Of a stretch of DNA of 64,000 bases, positions 22,961-35,198 are shown piece by piece. Source of the DNA: Membranipora membranacea (Eukaryota; Bryozoa; Gymnolaemata; Cheilostomatida; Membraniporidae). Every line of letters starts with the position of its first letter. Within the stretch, counting starts at the first letter, position 1. The notes beneath the pieces were generated by a model, which ran no database searches, had not been told where the DNA came from, and saw only the letters and a list, made by a program, of their open reading frames with translations. The stretch is taken from NCBI GenBank assembly GCA_914767715.1, contig OU612067.1:25208162-25272161 (forward strand). The letters are read 5' to 3'. The position numbers and the translations under genes were made by a program.

Positions 22961-25900
22961 CTACTTCTTCAGACTTTTCAGAGCTTTCAGTGGATTCAGA
23001 AGTTTCTTTCTGATGGCATCAGTTCCTCTCTGTGCTGTTTTATTACCGATCTGGTCGAGGGATAACTCCCGAGGATTATCAGTTAGTGTTGCTTTCACAA
23101 ACCCTGAAGAAAAAAACAACACTTAATCTCAATAAATGTTTAAGACTTCTCTATCTCTCTCACACCAAAGTACTCAGTATTCTTATAGTACAAACTTAAA
23201 GCTAGATACACAGCAATGTCAATCACGTATTTTACATTTAAAGAGGTATGTTGGAGCTGATTAGAGCCAAGTTCAACAAGGTTCAATGAGTGGACAACTT
23301 CAAAAAAGCAGCTATCATTAATTACCTCTCTCGATGGCCTGTTCAGCTGGTATTTTCTCCCAGGTTATATTATGTATATACTCTCCTGTACTCTTGTCTA
23401 TAATACCGGTAGCGACAGCCTCATGGAATAACAGCTTCTTCCTGTTTCTCTGATCGATGACAGCGTGTACTGAGTATGTCTTCAGTACTTCTTCCTGTAC
23501 TGTGCCTATAGCATAGAACAAAACAGACATCTAATACCAAGACATCACTGAGCTGTTAGGGATTACAACAGAACTTCTACTTCTGTCTCTGCGGCCCCAA
23601 ATTTGTTTTCAAAAAGTTGTGCCGCTGAGATGAGGCTAAACTTATCCACTTATACTATTTTCAATAAGAGGATTAGGGCATGCAAATTGCTCAACTATAT
23701 ATGTCCGATAGTTGCGGAGCTGATCTCAGCTTTTTAGAATTTGATTTTGGATGGGATGCAGACATGCAATCTGAATTAATTCAAAGAGACTGCTGATAAT
23801 CGCAGAATTTGAGCCTGTTTATCTGTAATAATGGGGGTGCATAGCTATGACATTGCAGCAAGGCTATGAGCTGGCTCTATGCTTTATCATAACTTACCCT
23901 TAGTCATTGCTAAATGTAAAACATTTTCCAAAACAATAATGATTTTGCACAATGATGCATATACATAGCCATTCACATGGTTTATATGACAAATTTGTTT
24001 TGAAGAAGTCCTCCTTCCCAATGAAGGACGTTTTATTTGATATAGCTATGTCAACAGGGAAGTAAGTGCTAGCCATAGACAACAGACATATCGTTCTGAC
24101 CGCATACCATATACACTATAACCTATCTTTGGGCGGGTACAGACACGCGGGTACAAACACACAGGTATCGGTTGCAACTTCAGCAAACCCTCAGTCATTA
24201 TATACATAATCTATATGGGGTCACAGTTGACTTATATGTCAATAATTTGCCATTATGTAAATCATCCTACACTGTGAGGTCGTCGTTTATCGCAGTATTC
24301 ATGTCCACATCGTTATTATAGAACAAACATCTAAAGTTTCAACCGCGTAGTAAGTTCAGACCTTTATTACAGACTTGCTATTTCAAGGTTTGACTTCAAA
24401 CTGCTATTCAAGTAGTATGAATTAACAGTTGCAGGAGAGTTTGTGTCGCACTAAGCCTGAAATAAAATCTCATCCACTTCAATCAACTTACCTGTAGCAG
24501 CGTTATCATACTCGATCTCTACAAGTTTCTGATCTACAGCGTCACCTATTAACATCTTAGTTTTAGCTTTGAGATCAGTGAACACTCCATGTACAGGATC
24601 AAGTATATGTAGATCAGCGGCCTGATCTAAACTCAACATCTGTCCTGTCTGCGTGTTCATGGCAGCTGAAATAGAGAAATATTGTTATTTTGAATCTAAA
24701 ATATTACAGTATAATGCCATACTTTCAGATCTCATGTTTCCTAAACAAGCAGCATACCATCTCTAGTCTTCGGCTAATCAATCATGACATAATTGACCCA
24801 GCAATAGTTTTCTTGACTGATAATTATGGCAGTGTTAGGAGATGGGGTACATCCCTCAGTTAGTATCAACATCACTGCCCCAATTGAGCACTTACAGTCA
24901 GCCTTATATTTCCCGGCTTAATTTGCAACAGCGTTTAATACATACAGAGTGTTTTTCTAATTTGTCTAAATCTTATACATGTCTAAGAAATCTTGTTGAA
25001 ATAACAAATACACAAAAGCACCCATATATCAAGATGAAAGCTACCACAGGTTTGGTTATGGTACACAAACCACATGATGAAAATGATTGGGACTGGCTAC
25101 TGAACCATCCATAGGGAGATGAGTAACCACTTGGCACCACAGCACAAGCTATAAACATATCACCAGCAAATCTGAGACAGTAAGATAGCTTAGAGTGGTT
25201 ACATTCACACAGTGAGTCTCACTTTGAAATGTGAGATTCAACAAGCCTAATGTCTATTTATTATGTTTACCTCTGACTGTGTATGGCATGGTTTCTCTTG
25301 TTGTTCGTATCGTCACAATACCCATAGATTTAACTTTCTCTTCTGACTTCTCAACCTTGGCTTGTCCCATCTGATAACAAAGTACAATACAGACAAGGTA
25401 AATTCACAGGTGATTTCATTTATATCTACACTCAGGGCTAATGAAACATGCTGCTGACCAGAACCAAAATCATGACAAGGTCAAACAAAAACTCTATAGT
25501 TTAAATAGTTAGATAAATAAATACGTATTGATGGTGGGCGATAATTATCAATATCTGGGAATAGCTTCCTCTTTTTTTCGTGTGGGCACGACTACCAATA
25601 AGTTTAATCTTAAATCATAGATAGTGGTGTTAAATCACAGGTATGGTATTAAATTATTTTTGAATCACATATGATAGCAGGGAACTTGAGCGGGGATCTT
25701 GGATAGAGTGTGGGATGGGGGTAATTTCTTATCGTTGGAGTGTGGGGGTTATGTGTAGTCATTTTGATGATAGAAGGTTAGTTAATAGTATCTATAAGAA
25801 GATGTTCTTAATCTAAACAAAATATACAACATTTATATAAGATCACAATATCAACTGGCTTACTCTTTGCTGTAAACGAAAGAATAGAATACTATTTATA

Positions 25901-28900
25901 CATCGTTATCGGTTGGTTATTACAATTACATATATTCCATATTTGTTCTGGAGCAGATTAGGTCAGGGACTATTATCCAGAGTGGTGATAGCGATCTGAT
26001 ACTATGTCATACACCAATTAGTTTCCACTACAGAACGTTGCACCATATTCTGATAACGCATGACACAATAAACGAATCAAAACTATATGAAAGTGACAAG
26101 ATGCTGGTTTCTGTTGCATGTTTCCGGTTTATGTTACCAATTATCAAATTATCCTGCAGGTCATGTGACAAGATGGCCTACATCAAGTGTGATTCGGCTT
26201 GCATGACTATTTAGTGAATTCTGCTCTATCAAATAGAGCGTATCCAAATGCAGGAAAACAGGATCAAAATTGACACAGGTTTAGACAAACACGGAGTCAA
26301 TACTGATGTTTTATACTGATCTCAAGGTTTTACTATACGCCCTCTGTGAATAAAAAAACTCCACACCTTGCTTCTCAGTATAAGCTTTGATGTACTATTG
26401 TACACAACAGATTTGTGAATATAACACAACAGACTACTAACCTTGATCCAGCCGTTATTCATGGCCTCCATCATACTTATATGCTGTTTGGTATCAGTGT
26501 TATAGTATACTCCCTGAGATAGATCTAATATTCCCATATTTACAGCGTCCTGTAGCGATAGGACCTGCTCTGGCTCCTGTCCCGGATTACGTACAACTCC
26601 CACTATTACCATAGTCACTGTCTCTTCTACCTGTAAAACATAGTCAATGTTGAAGTTAAATAAATGTTGCTAGCAAAATGATGTACAAGGTGGAGTGGGG
26701 TGGTAGTAGAATTTCACATATGACCCACAGAACACAACTACCACAAGGGAAAACTAAGTCACCTGACAGCGTATTGTGCATACAGATAAAACTAGCAACC
26801 CTGGTTTGTGAGAGCAAATCCTTGTTCATAGGTTTATACCACATCCAAGAGGAGCTTGATACCAGAAGAACTTCAGAAGTTCAATTCAGTTCAAGACAAA
26901 TTCTTTTTATTTAATCAACATTTTTAACTTTGAGTCACTGTTGTAACCATACACAATACTTACCTCAGTTTCTATAATCTCCTCAGTTTCAGTTAGCTGA
27001 GTTCTGGAGTATTCTACAGAACCTCCACTACCGCTACCAGTCTCCTCCTCATCTAGGGGTGGATCCATTATATCACTGCTGTCGGGGATGTCAAAGGATG
27101 AGGTGGAGGAGGAGTGAGTCGTAACTGAGCTCTCATACTCCATCACTTCTTCAACTAAACATAGCAAGTTATAAGTCAGTGGTAGTTATTATATTAGTCA
27201 TATCGGGTTGTATTTTAACTGTGCTGTTTTGCATTGTTGTACGATGTTAGATGGGTACCACTTCACATTTGTTACACCCAAAGAGCTGCAATGATGTTAG
27301 TCAGAGCCCCTCAGCGCCCCCCCCCCCCCCCCAGTCACATATAAGGATGAGTCACAGACTGAAGCATGAGATGACATCAATGATTTTCCGGTGTTAGGTT
27401 TGCTCAACTAGATTAAAATTAGGAATCTTTACATAATTAGATAACTCATCAAATTGACTTTTGAATATCTTTCTAATCCAATGGGATGTAAACATCAAGC
27501 CACCCAATTTAAGAGATAAATCTTGTCAGTTTGGAATGAACAACATAGGGTGAAATCAGCATTTTAGTTCAGGTGCTGGGAGTTGCTTGAATGGTGATTA
27601 CATTGTAATTGTACATTGTAATTCAAGTTGGTTAGTGCAGATATTCCCAGCTTAAAGTGATAATACATACCCCTTGTTATCTAGATTTGTTCTAACACTG
27701 ATATTGCCAATGTGTGACAGCTCTTATCAATCAAACCATAAGCTATTTCCAGTTGGCAATTTGAGCTATAGAAGTATTTTCACCTGGTTTCTTTCTCTTG
27801 GTCTTAGTTCCAGTCTCAGGTGGTGTTAGCACAGCCCCTCCAGCTACAGTCAGATGTGACTCAGATACAGAGCTATACTCTGATGTCATCTGCTCAGTAA
27901 CAGGATCAGATATCTCCATGGTGAGAACATTAGTCTCTGTAGTCATCGAGTCACCAGAAGCCTGTAAAAGTGAGAACCACAGTCAGTGTTAACTCCCTCT
28001 CTCATTCACCACACCTTAGCACTTCGAATTCAAGTAATATTTCTGTATAAGGTTTGCATTTTTACTTGAACAATCTTCATGGCAACGAACTCCACTGTTT
28101 CATCAGGACATGTGTTATTGGTGCCTGCTATCTGCTTACAACATAATCTATGTAAAGAACAATCAAGCAGCGGAGAATGAGAGAGAAACCATTTCGCTTT
28201 TTTCAATGAATGATTTCATTTTCAGACAAAATATAGAGCTCGTTCTAATTTAACGTGACACTAGTAATCTCAATATGATTAAACCACGGAAAGCATCATT
28301 GTATTCTATCCTATTCCATTAGATGTGTCTTATGTGTCGTAAACTTTGAACTGTTAAAAAAAAGTTGTCAGAGGGGGATTCGTCCCATTTATGTCAGGGA
28401 GACAACAACTCCAGTCAACAACATTATCAACTGATCGCCTTGGATTCCAGCCAAAATATGGGAAGCATTGTCTGTATACATGTACTCTAGTCACAGTGTA
28501 ACCGGTAATTGTTTGTATGGTGCTAGCTAAACTATGCACCAGCTGTGTGGAGAACTGCTGTGGGCTTTCGGTCTTCCACAACCCGCTAGTTTGGGACAAT
28601 ACTTGTTGGTGTCAAAACAACAGCCAAGGCAATACCAGTTATACACAGAATATACAGACAAGGCTCCCAGTGTTTGGCAACTGATAAAATTAGTCTTTGA
28701 TATTTCCGTTGCATCCTAAATGTTCAGTTTTGGCAAAACCATCATATTTGGTGATGATAGAGAGATGAGAGTAGATACACAAGTGTGTGGGACCAAGACC
28801 AACCAAAAATACTGATGAGCACAGCACATATAGCTTATACATTGTTACAAATGTAACTACTACAATTACAAATTTCTAGGTCCTGCAATAATATTTTGAT

Positions 28901-31317
28901 TTGGTCATTATTTAATACTCTGCCTGCCTGCTCGTAGTGGCAATCCACTATCAACAACAGCCTAATTACTGGCTTGGGACGTGGTTGAGAGCTCAGACTA
29001 GGTCAACTCCGACAGTTTGCTCACAGCACCACTCACCTCACTGTGTAGACTGGCACTGCTAGCCTGTGACTCTACAGTCCATGAGCCACTAGCAGGAGCA
29101 GCACTCTGTGTAGTAGGCACTGTCTGTGGAGTTATAACATCACCAGATTCCATAGACATCTCAGTTGGTATCTCAGTTTGACTAACAGACACTGAATAGA
29201 GAGTCAGAACATATCATTCACTGATATTATTTGATTGATATCCATCATGTACATTTTGAGTCTTATAGGACCAACAATGACCTGTATATTTAGGACTACA
29301 AAATGCTGGCAAGAGCAGCGATTCAACCTCAGCATTAGTCAGGTCATATTACTGTTTAGTATTTGCCATAGACGAAACACACATCTGTTGTATGTTTTGT
29401 CGATGGCATTTGCAAACAACATTCATCCTTGCAAGGTAGCAGGCACTAATCAAATACTTTTTGATTAAGCCGTATGAGAAAATTATGTTGGAAAAAATTA
29501 ACAACTATATTTATTTATCACCTCTTCTTCTATTGGCTAACCTAACCGTCAAGCTAGGCTAATTAACGTCGGGTAAATTTTGTTGCAAAGTTAGTTTCTC
29601 CATAGAAAGTCAATTGAGTGGAATAGAGCCATACAAGCTGGGTACATAAGGAACTTACAGAACCGTTCAACCTCTGGGCTGACTTCTCTAGCCTCTTCTG
29701 TCCAAACACCAGAAGTGGATGTAACCTCAGTATCCTCGAGAGATTCTCTACTGGATGTGGACCTTCTCTTAAGGGAGGCTCTGTCAGGACTCTTCTTTTC
29801 TTTCTTTTGTTGATCTCCGCTCTTATCAGCTTGAGAAGAGGGCTTCTCCTGGACCTTGCTTTTAGGGCTCTTCGATCTGGTCTGCTGCTCTGTAGCCGCA
29901 ACCGGTTCTGGTGCCTTCTTTGAAGCAACCTTCACAGCGCTCTCAACTTCTACTTGTTTTGGGGGATCACTTTTTTCTGACTTATTACCAGATGATGATT
30001 TTACAGAACTCTTCTTCTCACTCACTGACTGATCTGTGTGCTGAGTTGACTCTTGTGTCTTGCGAGGAGGGCTCCTCCTGCTTTGCTGCTCTCCCCTCTG
30101 GACCTGTGTGGATTCCTGAGAAAATGCCTCTGTGATCTCAAACTTTTCCTCAGTTGGTGTTGTACTCACAGCGGATGTTGAGTGACCAGACGATTTCGTT
30201 GGGCTCTTCTGTGCACTCTTACTGCTTGCTCTTGATTGAGAGGAAGTTGATTCTTGTGACAGGGTGACAGTTTCTTCTCCCTTCATCTGTTCCTTTTTCT
30301 CAGCTTTAGCCTGTTTGACAGGCTTCACGGGGGTAGGGCTCTTCTGTTTCTGCGATTGCTCCCCCTGATCAGCTTCCAGAGTTGGACTACTCTTTGTTTG
30401 TGCTTTTAGTGTAGCTGGTGCTGATTTAGTTGGCGCATCTCGACTGACTTGGGTTACACTTTCTTTGATAGGTGATGACGACTTACCAGCACTTTGAGAT
30501 ACTGTTTTAGTCACTTTTTCAGATTGAGCGGGTACTTTTTGTTTTACTGATTGAACCTCAGCTGATGTACTGCTGCTCACTTTCACTTGTTCACCCTTGG
30601 TTGTCTGGGCAACTACTTGTGACATTTTGGCTCCAGCACCCGGAACCTTAGAGCCAGTATTCGTTTGAACTTTAGCAGGTGATTTGGCAACAGGTTGACG
30701 TAGAGGGTCAACTGTCTTCTTGGTGGGAGTGGCTTTACTCCTTGTAGGCTCAGTGTCAGACTTCGTAGGTTTTGGAGTGATAGGGGCCTTCTGAACTCTC
30801 TCTATGGGCTTGGCAGCCAACTCCTTGCTGCGAGCTTGGTCAGTAGAGTCTAAAAATCAGTACAACAAAAGTTATGTTGGTCCTGATGGTTACCATTGCC
30901 AGTTTAGTTGTGTTGCCTGGTTAGAGTAGCATTGTGCACTGCAGTTGTCTAATGCATCAAAATGCAGTCAATTGTGTATTACTGGCAGTCTACAGCTCTT
31001 GGGCATGGAGTGGGAGGGCTTTAGGAATCTTGCTCTGTAATGGTCATTTCCTATTTGGATTACTCGCAGCGTAGGGAAAGGGTGAAAATAGAGAAATCGG
31101 AATGGTTCATTTCAGAAAATTCTTGCAGCAGGAAGTAATAACATGCCAATAGCTTTGGCTTTGCTGGAAAGGGTGAAACCAATAACGAAAACCAACCCAT
31201 CAAAACCAAGGAAAGGATAGTAAGAATTATAAATCAGTACTTACACAAACTTTTGCAGCCACAACAAAACAAAGATGGTAGAATTGCACTCCGTTTGCGA
31301 CGACTATGAGGCGCCAT
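22961..31317 (-). CDS. Plakin-repeat protein with disordered N terminus
   Basis: Ten exons with consistent phases: 31317-31245, 30849-29659, 29191-29037, 27961-27784, 27154-26964, 26630-26442, 25370-25271, 24665-24492, 23505-23326 and 23103-22961, totalling 857 residues. The N terminus MAPHSRRKRSA ... FCCGC is basic then Cys-rich, a plausible palmitoylation anchor (inference). Residues 25-420 are Ser/Thr/Lys/Gln-rich with many SP/TP sites and look disordered. The C-terminal third holds plectin/plakin repeats: EQVLSLQDAVNMGILDLSQG, QMLSLDQAADLHILDPVHG and LLFHEAVATGIIDKSTGEYI. It ends KALKSLKK. There is no plakin (spectrin-repeat) domain, actin-binding domain or coiled coil, unlike plectin or desmoplakin. 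Plakin repeats bind intermediate filaments in vertebrates; the ligand here is unknown. Confidence 0.8.
27319..27333. repeat. Poly-C run in plakin-gene intron
   Basis: About fifteen C in a row; its exact length is likely unreliable in the assembly. Confidence 0.6.
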
Positions 31318-31891
31318 GGTCACAATAAAAGCTAGAAGAGGTGTGAGTGCTGCACTCACGCTAAAACACTCAAGTAGGTGAACAACAGCTGTAGCTACAG
31401 TGTGTGGTGTATATTTATAGTGTAGCAGGAAGACTAGGCATCTGATAGTTATCAAGCAGTCACTGGTCAGCAGTACGCGAGGGCTGACAGTGCTGGGTTA
31501 TATACTCCATTATTGCAGCTATATTGAATCACATCTTATGGAAGTCTTGCACTTAATTGAAGGAATTAAGGCAGTAAAAGGCTGCTAATAAGCTTAGCTA
31601 TAAAGGCAGTTACAGGTCCTGGCTAAAGAAAGCATCAGTAATTTGTCATCTACGATTAAATTCATTGTTACTGTCACATGCAAATCGTATTTATAAGGTT
31701 GAACCAAATTATACAAGGTTCACTAGTAGTGTAAAGGTGTGAGGTTTTAGTCTTAAATAAGCCAAGCAAGCTGGGACAATAAGTCAGCCGGCCACACTGA
31801 TGTAAACAAGTTGGGTGCTCATCAAAATCAAAAGAAGCTACATAGTGAGTGCAGTGGGCCGGTAAAGGTTGTTTTATTGGTACAAGCCTAC

Positions 31892-34290
31892 TCATCTCTT
31901 TGTTATTGCAATCATACTATTTCCACCATTTCCCTTATTTTCTTCCAATGCACAATCCCCTTTTACAGTCCCAATATTGAAGAAGATGTACTCAATTTCT
32001 ATTTTTGTTGTTTGGATAGGTACTGACAGCTTCAATAGATTATTTGCGTCCTTTGGATAATTGAAATTTGTGGTAAAATTGAATGTATCATGGCTCGCTA
32101 TAAATCCAGAGGGGTTCCTTTCTGTGATATTCACGAGAGCTCCCCCAGAACTGTTTGGGGAAAGAGAATAGATACTTTCCTCGGCTACAATTATAAAAAA
32201 AACATTAAGAACTTTGTTAATCTATGAAAGGTATCAAGTATCAATACAGGCTAAAAAAAAGAAGACAGGTCTGAAGCATCCAGATTTAATCTCCGAATTG
32301 AATCAAAGCTCCCAACCACTCAGATTTTAGCCCGAGTTACTCAGGTTTTTGGGTTCAACTCAGGGATTTTAGAATTTTAGCTAAAAACTCAGATTTTACC
32401 TCATATTCATCAAAGTTGGGGAATTCCTCTTAATGTGGCGTATTTGTATCAATGTGTTAGTTGGTTGTATGATTATAAAGAAACAATTTTTGTTGTGATA
32501 TATGAAATACATTAACCAAGATGAATTTTACAGTGATTCTATATCAATGATCTGGTAACAACTCTAAAAAACCAGTATCATTCATATGCGGAGGCCTAAG
32601 TTGCTCTCTAGGCTTTGGCGGCCGGGCCCATTGAGGAGGCTAACAGAGCTCTAATACTCGAAACTGTATGTGCACAGGGCGTTTCACGCCTTTGAAATGC
32701 CAAGTGCAACAAGGTATCGGCAAAACTCAGGTATTGGATCCTCCCGGGTTGAGAGCCCTGATTTAATAAGAGGCATCACACAATAATATGGTACATGAGA
32801 AAAATTTTGGGTAGCTGCCTAAATAGTTAATAATATGCTAAGTGGACCTTCTAACTTGAAAGATCAGAAAGAGGTTCTGATCTAGTATAAAGTATTTCGA
32901 AAAAGATTGAAAATTAAATGCTTTTATCCCTCACAATTTGATTTGTAAGACAGCTACAAAATGTATTTATCATTCCCCTCAGGTTTGGCTTCCGAAATCA
33001 TCCATATTGATCTTCAGTACAAACGATCACAAAATTATGAAATGAAATGAAATTAAACGTTACCCTTGTGAAAAAACCCTGAGGTGGTTCTGAGTCCCTA
33101 AGTTATTGGCTTCATGTAGATTGAACAGACTAGCCTCTGTGTAGCTGCCAAGAAATATGGCAGAGGTGACAACCTATTGATGCTTTGTGATTATTACACT
33201 AAGCAGGTTTGGCAATCTTGATTACTACATTGTCATCTGAACACTTGATAAAACTCGGCAAGATAACACAAAATAAATTGTGAGGAAAACATTGACTATG
33301 TGATAAGCATTTTGAACTGAAATACAGTAAATTAAAATAGCTAGGCTTTGAGAGTCTGTACTTACTGCTATAGTAAAGTCGGAATGCACCATACGGTGAA
33401 TCTGATTGTTCGACTGCTATAGTGATCTGCTGAATTCCAGTAATAATCGCATCTATAGTACGCAATTTACTGTCTGTAGGTACATCCTTGTTGAAATGAA
33501 CATTACCACAGCCAACTTTAGCTGCTATGGGTGATGTTGAATTGCCATTGTATATTAGAGAAGGAAATTCATCACAAAGATCGGTTGATGACGGAGTGGC
33601 AGGCAGATACACTAAGTTCAACCAGAATTTATTTGGTAGAGAACTTATTACAATTTTCGTGTTTCCTGCTGTATTAGTCAAATCTTTGGGGAAGTCCGGG
33701 CTAAAAATTATTCCTGAAGAGCTGGTTGGAGAGTAATAAATATTCAAAGTGTCCTCTTCTTTCATAGTTAGATTGCCTATGAATTAAGAATAATATAAGT
33801 ATCAAACCATAACAGACCACTTACCAAGTGCTCCAACCTTGCTTGGGTTTCATTACCAGCCAATTTTAATCTTCTACAAACCACATTTTTATGGGAAGGT
33901 GGTGGTTGATGATAAAATGCTGTTAGTGCTACCATATACCCAGTCAAAGTTAATTAACATTTACTTCAAACTAAGCGCTGGTGCAACAGATTTAAGAGGC
34001 ATATTAAACTAAATTATTATGTGCTTAGGTGTTTAAAATGATCAAAAATCAAAGCAAACGAAAAACTTTGTTTTTCTGACCAATATGTCATCATAAGAGC
34101 AGCTCCTCCAGATGTAGCCTGTCTTGACAATTGGTTGTCGAGACAGATAACTCCAGATTCAGACAAAACTTCAGAAAATTAGCTATGGATGGTAATCTTT
34201 ATTCATGATAACCTAGAAACTCAAATAAAAGCACTTACCGTTGACCGGGTAGAAAATAGCAACAGCTACTAGGAGCAACCTCATCATCAT
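31892..34290 (-). pseudogene. Receptor copy D: signal peptide, CUB1 and truncated CUB2
   Basis: Exon 1 34290-34239 encodes the signal peptide MMMRLLLVAVAIFYPVNG. Exon 2 33776-33366 encodes a full CUB domain (IIFSPDFPKDL, SSLPNKFWLNL, conserved Cys, GAFRLYYS). Exon 3 starts at 32184 (SIYSLSPNSS ... GFIASHDTFNF ... IEYIFFNIG) but loses homology about 80 residues in and stops at 31892, before the DQFSIxDG ... YGCGGG half of CUB2. No sushi, membrane or tail exons follow before the plakin gene starts at 31317. Phases 1-1 fit the family. It could be a secreted decoy of about 250 residues, or a pseudogene; I favour the latter. Confidence 0.65.
32304..32760. mobile_element. hAT-like MITE, second copy of the CAGGGCTC family
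   Basis: The left part (CCACTCAGATTTTAGCCCGA) and right end (GGTTGAGAGCCCTG) match the element at 14962-16346. The left terminus has decayed to CAAAGCTC. It is 457 bp with no ORF and lies in the intron of receptor D. Confidence 0.65.
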
Positions 34291-35195
34291 GCTGGTTTCT
34301 CTTTTCCTTACCTCAACCTTCTAGACTGTCAAAAATCCATACATTTGATAACCAATGTGTTGCATTTGAGTATAACGGCTTTTAAGAAAGATAAATCAAA
34401 TTATCTGTTTAATCAACATCTCTGTTGCCTCCTTGTATTGCTGCACTAGGAAGGGTAGCAAGGTGCGACCATTTGTTCTCAATCTTGTTCTTGATACCTA
34501 AAGTAAACGACACAAGTAGCAATTGTGAATCTCTGCGATCTGATTAATAATAATAAAAAGCTAATGAGAAAACAACTTCTAATTTCTCACATCGTGAATA
34601 AAAACTAAGCCTAGAACAAGTTTGCTCCTACTGTGGTGGAGGAGGGATATTGCAAAGGTCGGGTATGGAGGCGCAGCAATACCAGAATTTTGCAATATCC
34701 CTCCGCCACTACAGAGAGAACAAACTTGTTCTAAGCTAAGCTATGGTGAAAAAAGTCTGCTTTTCATGCTCCCTAGTATTGGAGGTATACCAAGTTATGC
34801 ATCGTGGGGCCTCATAAATCTTCTTGTACTGTTTGATGCAGCTGAGAAATTTTGAAATGGTTTTATACAGAAGCAGGTCCATAAAGATGATAATTTACAC
34901 CCTTTAAAGACTTATAATAGAAACACTCCATTATGTGAGTGGAATGTAGCCTTGCATACTCATGTGTATTCAAATTGATGCATCTCAGTAAAAAATAAAA
35001 CTTTGGCTCACTCACCATGAACTGAGTTGAGAACAGCTGCAACTTTGCACACAATACTGCAATGTAGCTATAGTTGTGCTGTCAGGGTTATTCTCCAAAG
35101 TAGCAGCAGGCTCATGCGAAACAGATAAGGTGTGCTTGGAGACTGTAAGAGTAAGCGCTGAATAATAAACACAGCTACTAGGTTCCGCGGCTCGG
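34291..35195. other. Spacer upstream of receptor copy D
   Basis: Includes the presumed promoter of copy D and one MITE at 34612. No gene is seen. Confidence 0.4.
34612..34733. mobile_element. 122-bp MITE, relative of 22084-22205
   Basis: Inverted arms start TAGAACAAGTTTGCTC / TAGAACAAGTTTGTTC and continue for about 55 bases. Its length equals that of the first copy. Flanks AACTAAGCC and AGCTAAGCT agree at 7 of 9, consistent with a 9-bp target duplication. Confidence 0.75.
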
Positions 35196-35198
35196 CTA

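Larger units (their letters stand above)
20668..23871. repeat. Segmental duplication, copy ii (contains end of plakin gene)
   Basis: Matches 35199-37854. It covers about 2.2 kb of 3' flank, the last two plakin exons and part of the preceding intron. Copy ii has two insertions absent from copy iii (20990-21502 and 22084-22205). Confidence 0.8.

Noticed and set aside
29563-29928. Arg-rich 121-codon minus ORF
   Set aside because: Shadow of the plakin gene's large exon in another frame.
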